A stretch of 64,000 nt of DNA from Cyanobacteria bacterium FACHB-63 (GTDB lineage Bacteria; Cyanobacteriota; Cyanobacteriia; Leptolyngbyales; Leptolyngbyaceae): positions 372,001-436,000 of the forward strand of contig JACJNX010000077.1 of assembly GCA_014695255.1 (NCBI GenBank), given 5' to 3'. Below, piece by piece: positions 56,696-64,000 of this stretch. Position numbers and translations under genes: made by a program. The stretch's first letter is position 1. Every line of letters starts with the position of its first letter. The notes under the pieces were generated by a model. The model was not told the DNA's origin. It searched no databases and worked only from the letters and a program-made list of their open reading frames with translations.

Positions 56696-57180
56696 TGCTG
56701 ACGAGTAAACACATTCACCAACGCTTGAACCAGTGCGTCTCGCTGTTTGCGGTTGAGTTTTTTGATGATGGCTCGATCGCTCTCAAACGGATTTTTCCGC
56801 AAATTATCTGACCCTGGGTACGATTCAGCCTGCATCGGATCATTGATGCCTAAATAATCTGCCAGCGTATACTTCCAGTCGAGCCGAAAACTAACTGGAC
56901 GACCCTTGATGAAGTAGTGATATCGAATCAAACGAGTGACTAGCGTATTGCTCGGATCGACTTTGCCCGTTTGGCGATTGACGTACTGATTTTCCAACGC
57001 CAAATCGGGAACATCCTTGTACACCTGCTGCCACGCCTCCTGAATCCGAACCCGCCCAGGAGTCGGCGTAGTCTGAGCCACAATAGTCTGAGCCACAATA
57101 GTTTGAGCCACAACCGGACTCGCGCAGACCAACAGCGCCACCACACTTGTAAGAATTAGAAATCGCTTCATCGGTTTCAC
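56692..57180 (-). CDS. Secreted hypothetical protein with a repeat at the cleavage site
   Basis: A 162-residue protein with a signal peptide (FLILTSVVALLVCASPVVAQ). A 15-base tandem unit (57071-57115, three copies) makes the sequence VAQTIVAQTIVAQTT right at the expected signal-peptidase site. The mature part (RIQEAWQQVYKDVPDLALEN, NTLVTRLIRYHYFIKGRPVS, LDWKYTLADYLGIND) is helical and conserved-looking but unnamed. Co-transcribed with DUF1818 (four-base overlap). A periplasmic or lumenal location is likely. Confidence 0.75.
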   Translation of the reverse strand: MKPMKRFLILTSVVALLVCASPVVAQTIVAQTIVAQTTPTPGRVRIQEAWQQVYKDVPDLALENQYVNRQTGKVDPSNTLVTRLIRYHYFIKGRPVSFRLDWKYTLADYLGINDPMQAESYPGSDNLRKNPFESDRAIIKKLNRKQRDALVQALVNVFTRQQ

Positions 57181-57197
57181 AGGTTAAAAAACTGGGA

Positions 57198-57408
57198 TAG
57201 GGCGTGCTTTAAAACCTTTTCGCTGCGTTGCTCGTCCGCCCCGGAATGAAATTCGGGGCTAACCGAACGAAGTCCACTAAAGGGGACTAAAAACCAATGA
57301 AAGCGACGAAAAGCAAAGTTGCGTGTCTTCAGCCCGTTTCAACGGACTTCGCCCCATTAGCCCCGAATTCTATTCCGGGGCGGGAAGCAAGAGGCTTTAC
57401 ACGCCCTA
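57198..57408. repeat. Palindromic repeat element, copy B
   Basis: A 211-base element with perfect 9-bp outer ends TAGGGCGTG (57198-57206) / CACGCCCTA (57400-57408). Inside are long arms: CGCCCCGGAATGAAATTC then GGGGCTAA (57238-57263) against TTAGCCCC then GAATTCTATTCCGGGGCG (57358-57383), matching at all but two or three positions. Between them lie AAGTCCACTAAAGGGGACT and AACGGACTTCG. It shares its core and right arm with copy A at 44325-44481. No coding frame. It separates rpoZ from the DUF1818 operon. Confidence 0.85.
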
Positions 57409-57434
57409 AAGATCGCTTCTCTCACCCCAATAGA

Positions 57435-57680
57435 TTATTCTCCAATAATTTCGGGCTGTGTCAGTTCATCTGACATCTCAATAATCGCCCGCATCACTGG
57501 CTTCATCATCGGGTCATCGCCACTGTCAAAGTCTTCAAAACGACGACGTTTTGCCCGATTCGCAACTTGAACCGTAATCCGATAGCGATTAGAAGCAGCG
57601 CCAATCAAATCATCAGCGCGGCGCATCAGTTGAACCGTATCGAACGCAGGACGCTTGTGTAAAGAGCCAGATTTTGCCAT
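57435..57680 (-). CDS. rpoZ: RNA polymerase omega subunit
   Basis: An 81-residue protein matching cyanobacterial omega: [20 protein letters not shown] then [15 protein letters not shown], followed by the cyanobacterial tail ([15 protein letters not shown]). It assists assembly and the sigma preference of the polymerase. It is divergent from the GDSL gene, and palindromic repeat B lies directly downstream. Confidence 0.96.
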   Translation of the reverse strand: MAKSGSLHKRPAFDTVQLMRRADDLIGAASNRYRITVQVANRAKRRRFEDFDSGDDPMMKPVMRAIIEMSDELTQPEIIGE

Positions 57681-57826
57681 TAGTTTTTCTCTCCCATAAA
57701 GAAAGCTCGATCGTGACAGATTGCTAAACCTTGTGTAAAGTTTTGAGAAAATCCGTCTACAGTGATAAAGTCCGAGTTAGCTCAGACTCTATTAATAACG
57801 CAGACCTGTCTCATTCGCACAGTTTC

Positions 57827-58519
57827 ATGCAAATTTTGGTTTCTCCCTCGGCTCATTCAACCGTTTCTCCTACAGCTTCGCTGCGAATTTTGGCGATCGG
57901 AGATAGCATCGTCTATGGATTTGGCGACCCAGTTGGAGGCGGCTGGGTCGAGCGACTTCGGCGGCGCTGGATGAATCCGGGTGAAGCACATCACGCGCTG
58001 TACAATCTGGGAGTACGCGGCGATGGAGTGCGCCATGTGGCGCGACGGCTCGAAGATGAATTTCGCCATCGGGGGGAGCTACGCAATCGGGTTCCAGACT
58101 TAATCATTCTGTCGGTCGGCGTGAATGATTCTCCCCGGTTAAGCAAGCCCGATGGTAAGAACGCGCTGCCGTTTGAAGTATTCCAAACTGAGATTGCAGA
58201 CTTGCTCGATCGCTCTCTTCGTCTCTGTCCGGTTCTCTTCGTCGGTATGATTCCGGTCGATGAAGCAAAAATGCCGTTTCTCGATTGTATGTACTACAAT
58301 CACGCGGATCAAATGCGCTACAACGAAGCGATCCGATCGACGTGTGAAGCTCGTCAAATTCCGCATCTGAATCTCCTGGAAATTTGGCGATCGCGAGGGT
58401 CAGACTGGTGCAAGCAGCAATTCACCGAAGACGGCTTACATCCCAATGTCAGCGGATATCAGGCATTATTAGAAGATATTTCCAATTGGGATGCGTTTCG
58501 GCAGTGGATTGAACCATGA
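57827..58519 (+). CDS. GDSL/SGNH-family hydrolase
   Basis: The open frame starts at 57731, but ATG 57827 gives 230 residues and begins shortly before the domain. SGNH blocks: ILAIGDSIVYGFGDPVGGGW (block I, nucleophile Ser), GVRGDGVRH (block II Gly), LIILSVGVNDS (block III Asn) and FTEDGLHPNVSGY (block V Asp-His). Esterase or lipase activity on an unknown ester. The last four bases overlap the rdgB start (ATGA). Confidence 0.92.
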   Translation: MQILVSPSAHSTVSPTASLRILAIGDSIVYGFGDPVGGGWVERLRRRWMNPGEAHHALYNLGVRGDGVRHVARRLEDEFRHRGELRNRVPDLIILSVGVNDSPRLSKPDGKNALPFEVFQTEIADLLDRSLRLCPVLFVGMIPVDEAKMPFLDCMYYNHADQMRYNEAIRSTCEARQIPHLNLLEIWRSRGSDWCKQQFTEDGLHPNVSGYQALLEDISNWDAFRQWIEP

Positions 58520-59088
58520 CAGTTTTAGTAGTAGCAACCGGAAATCCAGGCAAAGTCAAAGAAATTGAGCCTTATTTATCAGGGCTGAATTGGGAATTGC
58601 AACTGAAGCCACCCGACTTAGAAATGGAAGAAACCGGAGCGACATTCCGAGAAAATGCCGCTCAGAAAGCCACTCAAGTCGCGATCGCAACAGGACATTG
58701 GGCGATCGCGGATGATTCCGGTTTAGAGGTCGTTGCCCTTGATAACCGACCTGGAATCTACTCAGCCCGATACGCCGACTCGGATCAAGCCCGAATTGCC
58801 AAGCTGTTAGGAGAATTACAGGGAATTTCCGATCGACGGGCGCAGTTCGTTTGCGCGATCGCGCTTGCCAAACCGGATGGCACGATCGCACTTCTGACTG
58901 AAGGAATTTGTCCGGGTGAAATTCTCACCACTCCACACGGCGAAGGTGGATTTGGCTATGACCCGATCTTCTACGTCCCTGAAAAGGGCATGACATTTTC
59001 AGAAATGCCGCTAGAGATGAAGCAGGAAATTAGCCATCGTGGAAGAGCCTTTCAGGAGTTATTACCGCAGTTAAAGTCGTTAAGCTAA
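58516..59088 (+). CDS. rdgB: XTP/dITP diphosphatase (RdgB/HAM1)
   Basis: A 190-residue housecleaning pyrophosphatase: VVATGNPGKVKEIEPYL at the start, ETGATFRENAAQKAT, ADDSGLEVVALDNRPGIYSA then RYAD, and GGFGYDPIFYVPE then KGMTFSEM. It removes non-canonical purine nucleotides from the pool. Coupled to the GDSL gene by a four-base overlap, and convergent with DUF3370, the two stops directly abutting at 59088/59089. Confidence 0.97.
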   Translation: MTVLVVATGNPGKVKEIEPYLSGLNWELQLKPPDLEMEETGATFRENAAQKATQVAIATGHWAIADDSGLEVVALDNRPGIYSARYADSDQARIAKLLGELQGISDRRAQFVCAIALAKPDGTIALLTEGICPGEILTTPHGEGGFGYDPIFYVPEKGMTFSEMPLEMKQEISHRGRAFQELLPQLKSLS

Positions 59089-60468
59089 CTACGGCAAGGT
59101 TTTCACCGTGAGAACTTGCGGTGGAGTTGCATCAGGCGGATAAAGGAAATCGAACTGTACTAAACGCCGTTCCTGCGGTTTCATCTGTAGTGTAATCAGC
59201 GGATCGCCTTGCTGCCCTCGCTGTTGTACCAAGTGGACATATTGAGTCCGGGGTAAGCCGCGATCGTCGTTGTACAACAATCGCACCGTTCCGCGAAAGT
59301 TCATTTGCGGTCCGGGAGGCTGCAAAAAGCGCAGTCCTTGGTTTGTGTCTTCTCGTTTGAGCGGGGTTTCAACCGTCACCACAACGGTTTGCGTCTGGGC
59401 AGTGGTATTTTTCAGAGGCATTGTCAAACTGTACTGAATCGCGTAGTTTCCATGCGCTTGATAAGCGGTGTCCGGGTAACGCCGAATCAGTTTTGCGCTC
59501 TGGTTTTGGTTTGTGCCTAATGTGCCGCGATTCAAAGTCGCTAAACCGTATGAAATTCCTTTGCCGGGTTCGGGTGTGCTGAGAAAATCCTGCCCCTGAT
59601 CCAAAATCCGCCCATTCCACTGCGATCCAACCCCAACGCCTGCCACTCGTCCATAGATTACATTTCCTGTGGTCTGCTCGATCGGTGTAGGTACTTTATC
59701 GCGCGGCGTTGAAAGAGTTGCACTATCCAGTAGCGTTTCCCATTCCGCTAAATTTGGTTCGCGTTCAGTTCCGTCTGGATTTTGCTTAGCAAACATTCCC
59801 AAACTTGCAAGATAAACCGCTCCAGTGCTGCGGAGTCGCATAAACGTCGATCGACCATTGAGCGGCGGTGTGAGCGGTTTAACCGGAATCGGCAGATTCA
59901 GCAGCATCCGACTCTCTCCCGGCGGAATCACAACTTGAGCCGGAAAAATATCTTGCCTCAGTCCGCGTAACACTTCACCGACTGCCCGACTTCCAGGACC
60001 TGAAAACGCCTTACCGTCGTTATTCTCCACCGCAGTCGGAAGTTTGATAAACGGCGCATCTGGCTGACTGAGATGGCTTGCGGCTTGCAAAATGTCGATC
60101 GTTACAGGCTCTTTGCCCGGATTGTTCGCAATCACTCCCAGATGAAGCGTTCTCAAATCCGTCGGTGTCACAGGTTTTGCAATGTGATGCGCGAAAATGT
60201 CAAAGCGTCCCGAAAACGTTTGATCGAGGTGAGCCGCAGGAACTTGTTTTCCAGTTGACGGAAAGGTTGATAGCAAAATCCCTTCGGTTTGCACCACTTC
60301 AGGACTGTTACTGTTGAACACCAGCACTGAATCTAATTCGCCAGGAAGAACGCGCATTTCTTGCGGTTGCACGATCGTTTGGGGAGAAGGTGAGGGAGTA
60401 GCTTGCGACACAATCAAACTAGAGAGAAGCGACAACATAAACCAAAGCAAAATCGGGAGCGGTGACAA
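59089..60468 (-). CDS. DUF3370 family exported protein
   Basis: A 459-residue protein with an N-terminal signal (ILLWFMLSLLSSLIVSQA) and a beta-rich DUF3370 body: PQEMRVLPGELDSVLVFNSN, LHLGVIANNPGKEPVTIDIL, VIPPGESRMLLNLPIPVKPL, and NVIYGRVAGVGVGSQWNGRI. The start is TTG at 60468; an ATG at 60438 would shorten the signal. Cyanobacterial family with unknown function; probably cell-surface or periplasmic. Confidence 0.88.
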   Translation of the reverse strand: MSPLPILLWFMLSLLSSLIVSQATPSPSPQTIVQPQEMRVLPGELDSVLVFNSNSPEVVQTEGILLSTFPSTGKQVPAAHLDQTFSGRFDIFAHHIAKPVTPTDLRTLHLGVIANNPGKEPVTIDILQAASHLSQPDAPFIKLPTAVENNDGKAFSGPGSRAVGEVLRGLRQDIFPAQVVIPPGESRMLLNLPIPVKPLTPPLNGRSTFMRLRSTGAVYLASLGMFAKQNPDGTEREPNLAEWETLLDSATLSTPRDKVPTPIEQTTGNVIYGRVAGVGVGSQWNGRILDQGQDFLSTPEPGKGISYGLATLNRGTLGTNQNQSAKLIRRYPDTAYQAHGNYAIQYSLTMPLKNTTAQTQTVVVTVETPLKREDTNQGLRFLQPPGPQMNFRGTVRLLYNDDRGLPRTQYVHLVQQRGQQGDPLITLQMKPQERRLVQFDFLYPPDATPPQVLTVKTLP

Positions 60469-60632
60469 TCATACCGAAAAAGCGCGATCGCCAACGCAAC
60501 AGCCCGATTTCATCCTCACCCCAGAACTTGTGAGTTCTTCCCCACGTTAAAATCTTTGAAGCAACGCTTTTGGGCTGAGTAGAGTCTGGATTAAACCGGA
60601 GCGAGAAAACTCGTCTTCCGTTATTGGCTCAA

Positions 60633-61259
60633 CTACTGACTTAACCAAGCGATCGCTTGTCGAATCCAAGCTTCTGCATCTCCAGATTTTGACAGTGCGG
60701 TATTTTGCCCAACCGCTTGCAGGGCTTGGGTAATTTCTTGATCGGTATAGCCTAATGCTAGCAGCGTCATCTCCACATCTTCGAGAATATTCGAGGCGGG
60801 ACCTGCACCCGGAGTCACCACAATTCCCGACTGTTGCCGCCATTCCGAGAGCTTCGTTTTGAGTTCTAAAGCAATCCGCTCTGCCGTTTTTGCACCCACT
60901 CCCGGAGTCCGCGCCAGCAAGCGAGTATTGCCAGACACGATCGCCTGCACCAAATCTTGCAGCCCTAATGTATCGAGCAGTGCCACCGCAAGCTGTGGAC
61001 CAATGCCGCTCACACTCACCAATTGCCGAAATAGATCACGCTCTGCTGCCGAGCCAAACCCGAACAGCGTCACTTGATCTTCGCGCACGTTTAAGTGAGT
61101 GAAAATTTGAGCTTCTTCGCCCTCGGATGGAAGCGATTGTAGTAAGCGCGGCACAACCTGCACATCATAGCCAATCTGATTCACCTCAAGCGTTAGGGTG
61201 ACTCGATTGTTTGTTGTTTTTTGAATTGCCGCGATCGTGCCTTTGAGATAACCAATCAT
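60633..61259 (-). CDS. ruvA: Holliday junction branch-migration protein RuvA
   Basis: A 208-residue protein with the three RuvA parts: an N-terminal OB fold (MIGYLKGTIAAIQKTTNNRV), tandem helix-hairpin-helix motifs (VSGIGPQLAVALLDTLG and TPGVGAKTAERIALELK), and a C-terminal helical domain that contacts RuvB (EDVEMTLLALGYTDQEITQA). It binds four-way junctions and loads RuvB, which is not in the window. It lies nine bases after the sucrose-phosphatase gene stop, so the two form an operon. Confidence 0.97.
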   Translation of the reverse strand: MIGYLKGTIAAIQKTTNNRVTLTLEVNQIGYDVQVVPRLLQSLPSEGEEAQIFTHLNVREDQVTLFGFGSAAERDLFRQLVSVSGIGPQLAVALLDTLGLQDLVQAIVSGNTRLLARTPGVGAKTAERIALELKTKLSEWRQQSGIVVTPGAGPASNILEDVEMTLLALGYTDQEITQALQAVGQNTALSKSGDAEAWIRQAIAWLSQ

Positions 61260-61268
61260 GCTTTCATT

Positions 61269-62012
61269 CTAGCGAAACCCGAAGTATTCTAGCCCTTCGA
61301 GGATGCCAGCGGCACAGTAGGACTTTGCCAAATAGTGATGCGGAGCGGGATGATCGCGATGCCACGATCGTAATTCGGGCTGTGCATTGCCCACCATAAT
61401 TCCGCGCTCTGATCCAACCGCAAATAAGGCGATATCATTTCCAGAATCGCCACAGACGATCGTGCGCTCTGGTGCAAATCCCAAAGTCTGTCGCACGAAA
61501 GTCAGCGCTGATCCCTTATTCGCGTGACGTGGAAGGATATCTAAATCTCGTCCACTACTGTAAATCAGTTGGACATCTAGCTCCTGCTGTTTGAGCTGAT
61601 AATCCAACTGTGGTAAAAGTTCGATCGCGGCTTCTTCAGTCAAAAAGAAGCTCACTTTAAAGTCACTCTGTTCGGTTTCGGCTTGCAGTACAAGATCTAA
61701 AAAATGGGCGGTAACAGCCATAACTCGATCGCGATCCCATCCAACTGTGAGCTTTTTTTGCCACTCCGAATCAGGTGTGCCATCTAGCCGCGAGTAGATT
61801 GCTGTGCCCACCGACGCAATTAATAAATCCGGTTCAATGAGAGGAGCTTCGGCGGCAAGTTCTTGATATCGAATCAGCGATCGACCTGTGGAATAGACGA
61901 TCTTACTTCCGGTTGATCGTGTTTGTTGGAACCATTCGTTTAGTTCCTCATGCGCGAAGTCATCGCCCACCAAAGTATGGTCTAAATCAGTCACAAAAAG
62001 GATCGGGGTCAC
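61269..62012 (-). CDS. spp: Sucrose-phosphate phosphatase (HAD-IIB)
   Basis: A 247-residue HAD phosphatase: motif I LFVTDLDHTLVGDD (nucleophile and acid Asp), motif II YSTGRS, motif III with Lys (RHANKGSALTFVRQTLG), and motif IV IVCGDSGNDIALF. These and the cap (VSFFLTEEAAIELLP) are those of sucrose-6-phosphate phosphatases; it completes sucrose synthesis. Sucrose is a compatible solute in many cyanobacteria. The 5' leader has a 12-base tandem repeat (62016-62039). It is divergent from the debranching-type glucosidase, and upstream of ruvA. Confidence 0.9.
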   Translation of the reverse strand: MTPILFVTDLDHTLVGDDFAHEELNEWFQQTRSTGSKIVYSTGRSLIRYQELAAEAPLIEPDLLIASVGTAIYSRLDGTPDSEWQKKLTVGWDRDRVMAVTAHFLDLVLQAETEQSDFKVSFFLTEEAAIELLPQLDYQLKQQELDVQLIYSSGRDLDILPRHANKGSALTFVRQTLGFAPERTIVCGDSGNDIALFAVGSERGIMVGNAQPELRSWHRDHPAPHHYLAKSYCAAGILEGLEYFGFR

Positions 62013-62183
62013 AAGCTATCTCCCAAACTATCTCCCAAACGTCATGCTTGAGTTTAGAGTCAAATCGAAAGAATATCTTGATCCCCAAGATTGACCCATC
62101 CTGGAAATCCAAATTTCTTCTGGCGAGATCCGACCCGAATCGCTTTCGTCTTTTAGAATCATTAGACTGGCTGGAATATTTTT

Positions 62184-64000
62184 ATGGTGATTGATTTTGG
62201 GCGGGAAATTTGTGGCAGTTTGCCGACCTCAGAAGCGCGAGAATGGCTTGTCACGAATGGAATTGGAGGGTTTGCTTCTGGGACGATCGCGGGACTCCTA
62301 ACCCGTCGCTATCACGGACTCTTGATCGCAGCTTTAAACCCACCGCTCGATCGCACCTTGCTCACCACAAAGCTCGAAGAATCAGTTCAATACGGGACAG
62401 AGATCTATCCACTCAGCGCAAATCGCTGGATCGATCGCACCGTGAAACCCCAGGGGTATAAACAGATTGAGCGATTTTTTCTTGAAGGGACAGTTCCGGT
62501 ATGGCGCTATGCTTGCGGCGATGCAATTTTAGAAAAACGCATCTGGATGCAGCAGGGAGAAAATACAACTTATGTGCATTATCAGTTACACCGAGCAACA
62601 CAACCGTTAACGCTAACGTTCAAAACTTTTATCAATTATCGGGATTATCACGGCAATACTTCTGGCAATGATTGGCAAATGAAAACGGAAGCGATCGGAA
62701 ACGGTTTACAAGTTTCTGCCCATCCTGAAGCAGCACCCTTTTATCTATTCTGTCGGGGCGCAACGATGACACCTGCCCACGATTGGCATTATGGATTTGA
62801 TTTGGCGATCGAACGCACCAGAGGACTCAGCGATCGTGAAGACCACTTACACATCGCCACGTTTGAAGCTACCTTGTATCCGGGTCAATCGCTCACATTT
62901 GTCACTAGCACTGAAACGGCTCCAAATCTGGATGGCGAAACTGCCTTGCGATCGCAGCGCAACTACGAGCAGCGAATATTCGACTGTTGGCGGCTCGATC
63001 GCGTGAAGCAAGTCGAAACCTCTCCCGCCTGGATTCGTCAACTTGTCTTAGCAGCGGATCAGTTTATTGTCAGTCGTCCCCCCAATGGCAAAACGATTAT
63101 TGCAGGTTATCCCTGGTTCAACGATTGGGGACGGGATACGATGATTAGCTTGTCGGGATTAACGCTTGCGACTGGGCGAGTTGAAATTGCGCGATCGATT
63201 CTCTACACGTTCGCTCAATATGTTGATCAAGGAATGCTTCCGAATCGCTTTCCTGATGCTGGAGCCATTCCCGAATATAATACCGTTGATGCAACCTTAT
63301 GGTATTTCGTTGCGATTTTCGATTATTACAACGCAACTGATGACCATGACGTGATCGAAAACCTATTTCCAATGTTGTCAGAAATCATCGATTGGCATTG
63401 TCGCGGGACTCGCTATAACATTCACCTAGATTCCGCAGATGGCTTGCTCTATGCCGGAGAACCCGGAACGCAACTCACCTGGATGGATGCCAAAATCGGT
63501 GATTGGGTCGTTACGCCTCGAATTGGTAAGCCGATCGAAATCAACGCCCTTTGGTACAACGCGCTTCGCATTATCGCAAAGTTCGCCCGTCGCATCGGTA
63601 AACCCTATCGTGAGTATGATGCAATGGCAGAACGAGTGCTTGCCCGTTTTGAGCGCTTCTGGAACCCTGATACGGGCTATTGTTACGACGTTCTCGATAC
63701 TCCAACCGGAAATGATGCGTCTTTACGTCCGAATCAAATTTTCGCGGTTTCGCTGCCAGAAAGTCCTTTAACGCAAAATCAGCAAAAGGGTGTAGTCGAT
63801 GCCTGTTCTCGATCGCTGCTCACCTCTTACGGATTGCGATCGCTCGATCCTCACCATCCAAACTATCACGGGCATTATGCAGGCGATTCACTGTATCGTG
63901 ATGGCGCTTATCATCAAGGCACAGTTTGGGGGTGGTTAATTGGGTCTTACGCGATCGCGCATTATCGAGTGTATGGCGATTCAACTAAAGCGCGGGAATT
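62184..64000 (+). CDS. Amylo-alpha-1,6-glucosidase (glycogen-debranching type), 3' end outside the window
   Basis: From ATG 62184 the frame is open to the window edge (605 codons). N-terminal glycogen-debranching region: CGSLPTSEAREWLVTNGIGG, FASGTIAGLLTRRYHGLLIA and a beta-sandwich with FEATLYPGQSLTF. The catalytic alpha-barrel begins near residue 290: IAGYPWFNDWGRDTMISL, then PNRFPDAGAIPEYNTVDATL, then PGTQLTWMDAKIGDWVVTPR, and GAYHQGTVWGW near the edge. It should hydrolyse alpha-1,6 branches of glycogen. The stop and last segment are missing. Confidence 0.93.
   Translation, partial: MVIDFGREICGSLPTSEAREWLVTNGIGGFASGTIAGLLTRRYHGLLIAALNPPLDRTLLTTKLEESVQYGTEIYPLSANRWIDRTVKPQGYKQIERFFLEGTVPVWRYACGDAILEKRIWMQQGENTTYVHYQLHRATQPLTLTFKTFINYRDYHGNTSGNDWQMKTEAIGNGLQVSAHPEAAPFYLFCRGATMTPAHDWHYGFDLAIERTRGLSDREDHLHIATFEATLYPGQSLTFVTSTETAPNLDGETALRSQRNYEQRIFDCWRLDRVKQVETSPAWIRQLVLAADQFIVSRPPNGKTIIAGYPWFNDWGRDTMISLSGLTLATGRVEIARSILYTFAQYVDQGMLPNRFPDAGAIPEYNTVDATLWYFVAIFDYYNATDDHDVIENLFPMLSEIIDWHCRGTRYNIHLDSADGLLYAGEPGTQLTWMDAKIGDWVVTPRIGKPIEINALWYNALRIIAKFARRIGKPYREYDAMAERVLARFERFWNPDTGYCYDVLDTPTGNDASLRPNQIFAVSLPESPLTQNQQKGVVDACSRSLLTSYGLRSLDPHHPNYHGHYAGDSLYRDGAYHQGTVWGWLIGSYAIAHYRVYGDSTKARE

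Overview
The window is a chromosomal piece of a cyanobacterium, most likely a Leptolyngbya-like filamentous or other beta-cyanobacterium. The genus is my inference. The signs are: frequent HIP1 octamers (GCGATCGC); the cyanobacterial ATP synthase order a-c-b'-b-delta-alpha-gamma with a duplicated b subunit and no beta/epsilon genes; pipX-pipY; sepF beside proC; a plant-type ferredoxin; and many protein families I know almost only from cyanobacteria (DUF1818, DUF1824, DUF2808, DUF3326, DUF3370). Coding density is high, and many convergent neighbours share or overlap their stop codons.

Layout. 0-9 kb: the 5' part of a UvrD-type helicase, DUF1824, an exported protein, two divergent sugar-type solute-binding lipoproteins with two permeases but no ATPase, a YebC protein, a UbiH-like monooxygenase and queC. 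9.7-17 kb: a receiver-like protein lacking the phospho-Asp, the principal sigma factor sigA, folA, then the nitrogen/division block pipX-pipY-sepF-proC, an SH3 protein, a small accessory patch (truncated ORF plus a toxin-antitoxin pair) and ruvX. 17-27 kb: GNAT, a CofE-like membrane protein, a DNA methyltransferase, an MMADHC-like protein, a PRC-barrel protein and smc. 27-28.3 kb: an orphan HicB and a higBA pair. 28.3-34.3 kb: the ATP synthase operon on the minus strand.

34.7-45 kb: an unknown membrane-anchored protein, a frameshifted hicB remnant, a TolC-family protein, an M23 peptidase, a pentapeptide-repeat protein, an unknown protein with a triplicated domain, ferredoxin with a tiny overlapping gene and DUF3326, a CPBP protease, initiator tRNA-Met, a cysteine-cluster protein and two half-size GDT1/UPF0016 cation transporters. 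45-57 kb: DUF2808, a MIF-like tautomerase, both glutamate synthase subunits (gltB, gltD), DUF4383, a NIL-domain protein, an AbrB-family permease, an SDR and DUF1818. 57-64 kb: rpoZ, a GDSL hydrolase, rdgB, DUF3370, ruvA, sucrose-phosphate phosphatase and, divergently, a glycogen-debranching-type glucosidase that runs off the end.

Most of the window is core metabolism: energy (ATP synthase, ferredoxin), nitrogen (gltBD, PipX), chromosome upkeep (SMC, RuvA, RuvX, helicase) and sugars (uptake genes, sucrose phosphatase, debranching enzyme). The accessory signal sits in short patches: 16.4-17.2 kb, 27.1-28.3 kb and 34.5-35.6 kb, which hold toxin-antitoxin genes or remnants, and a two-copy palindromic repeat at 44.3 and 57.2 kb. 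I found no CRISPR array, prophage, transposase or defence island. The best candidates for undescribed biology are the triplicated-domain protein (39.6-40.8 kb), the 55-residue gene wedged between ferredoxin and DUF3326, the membrane-anchored CofE-like protein, and the palindromic repeat family.
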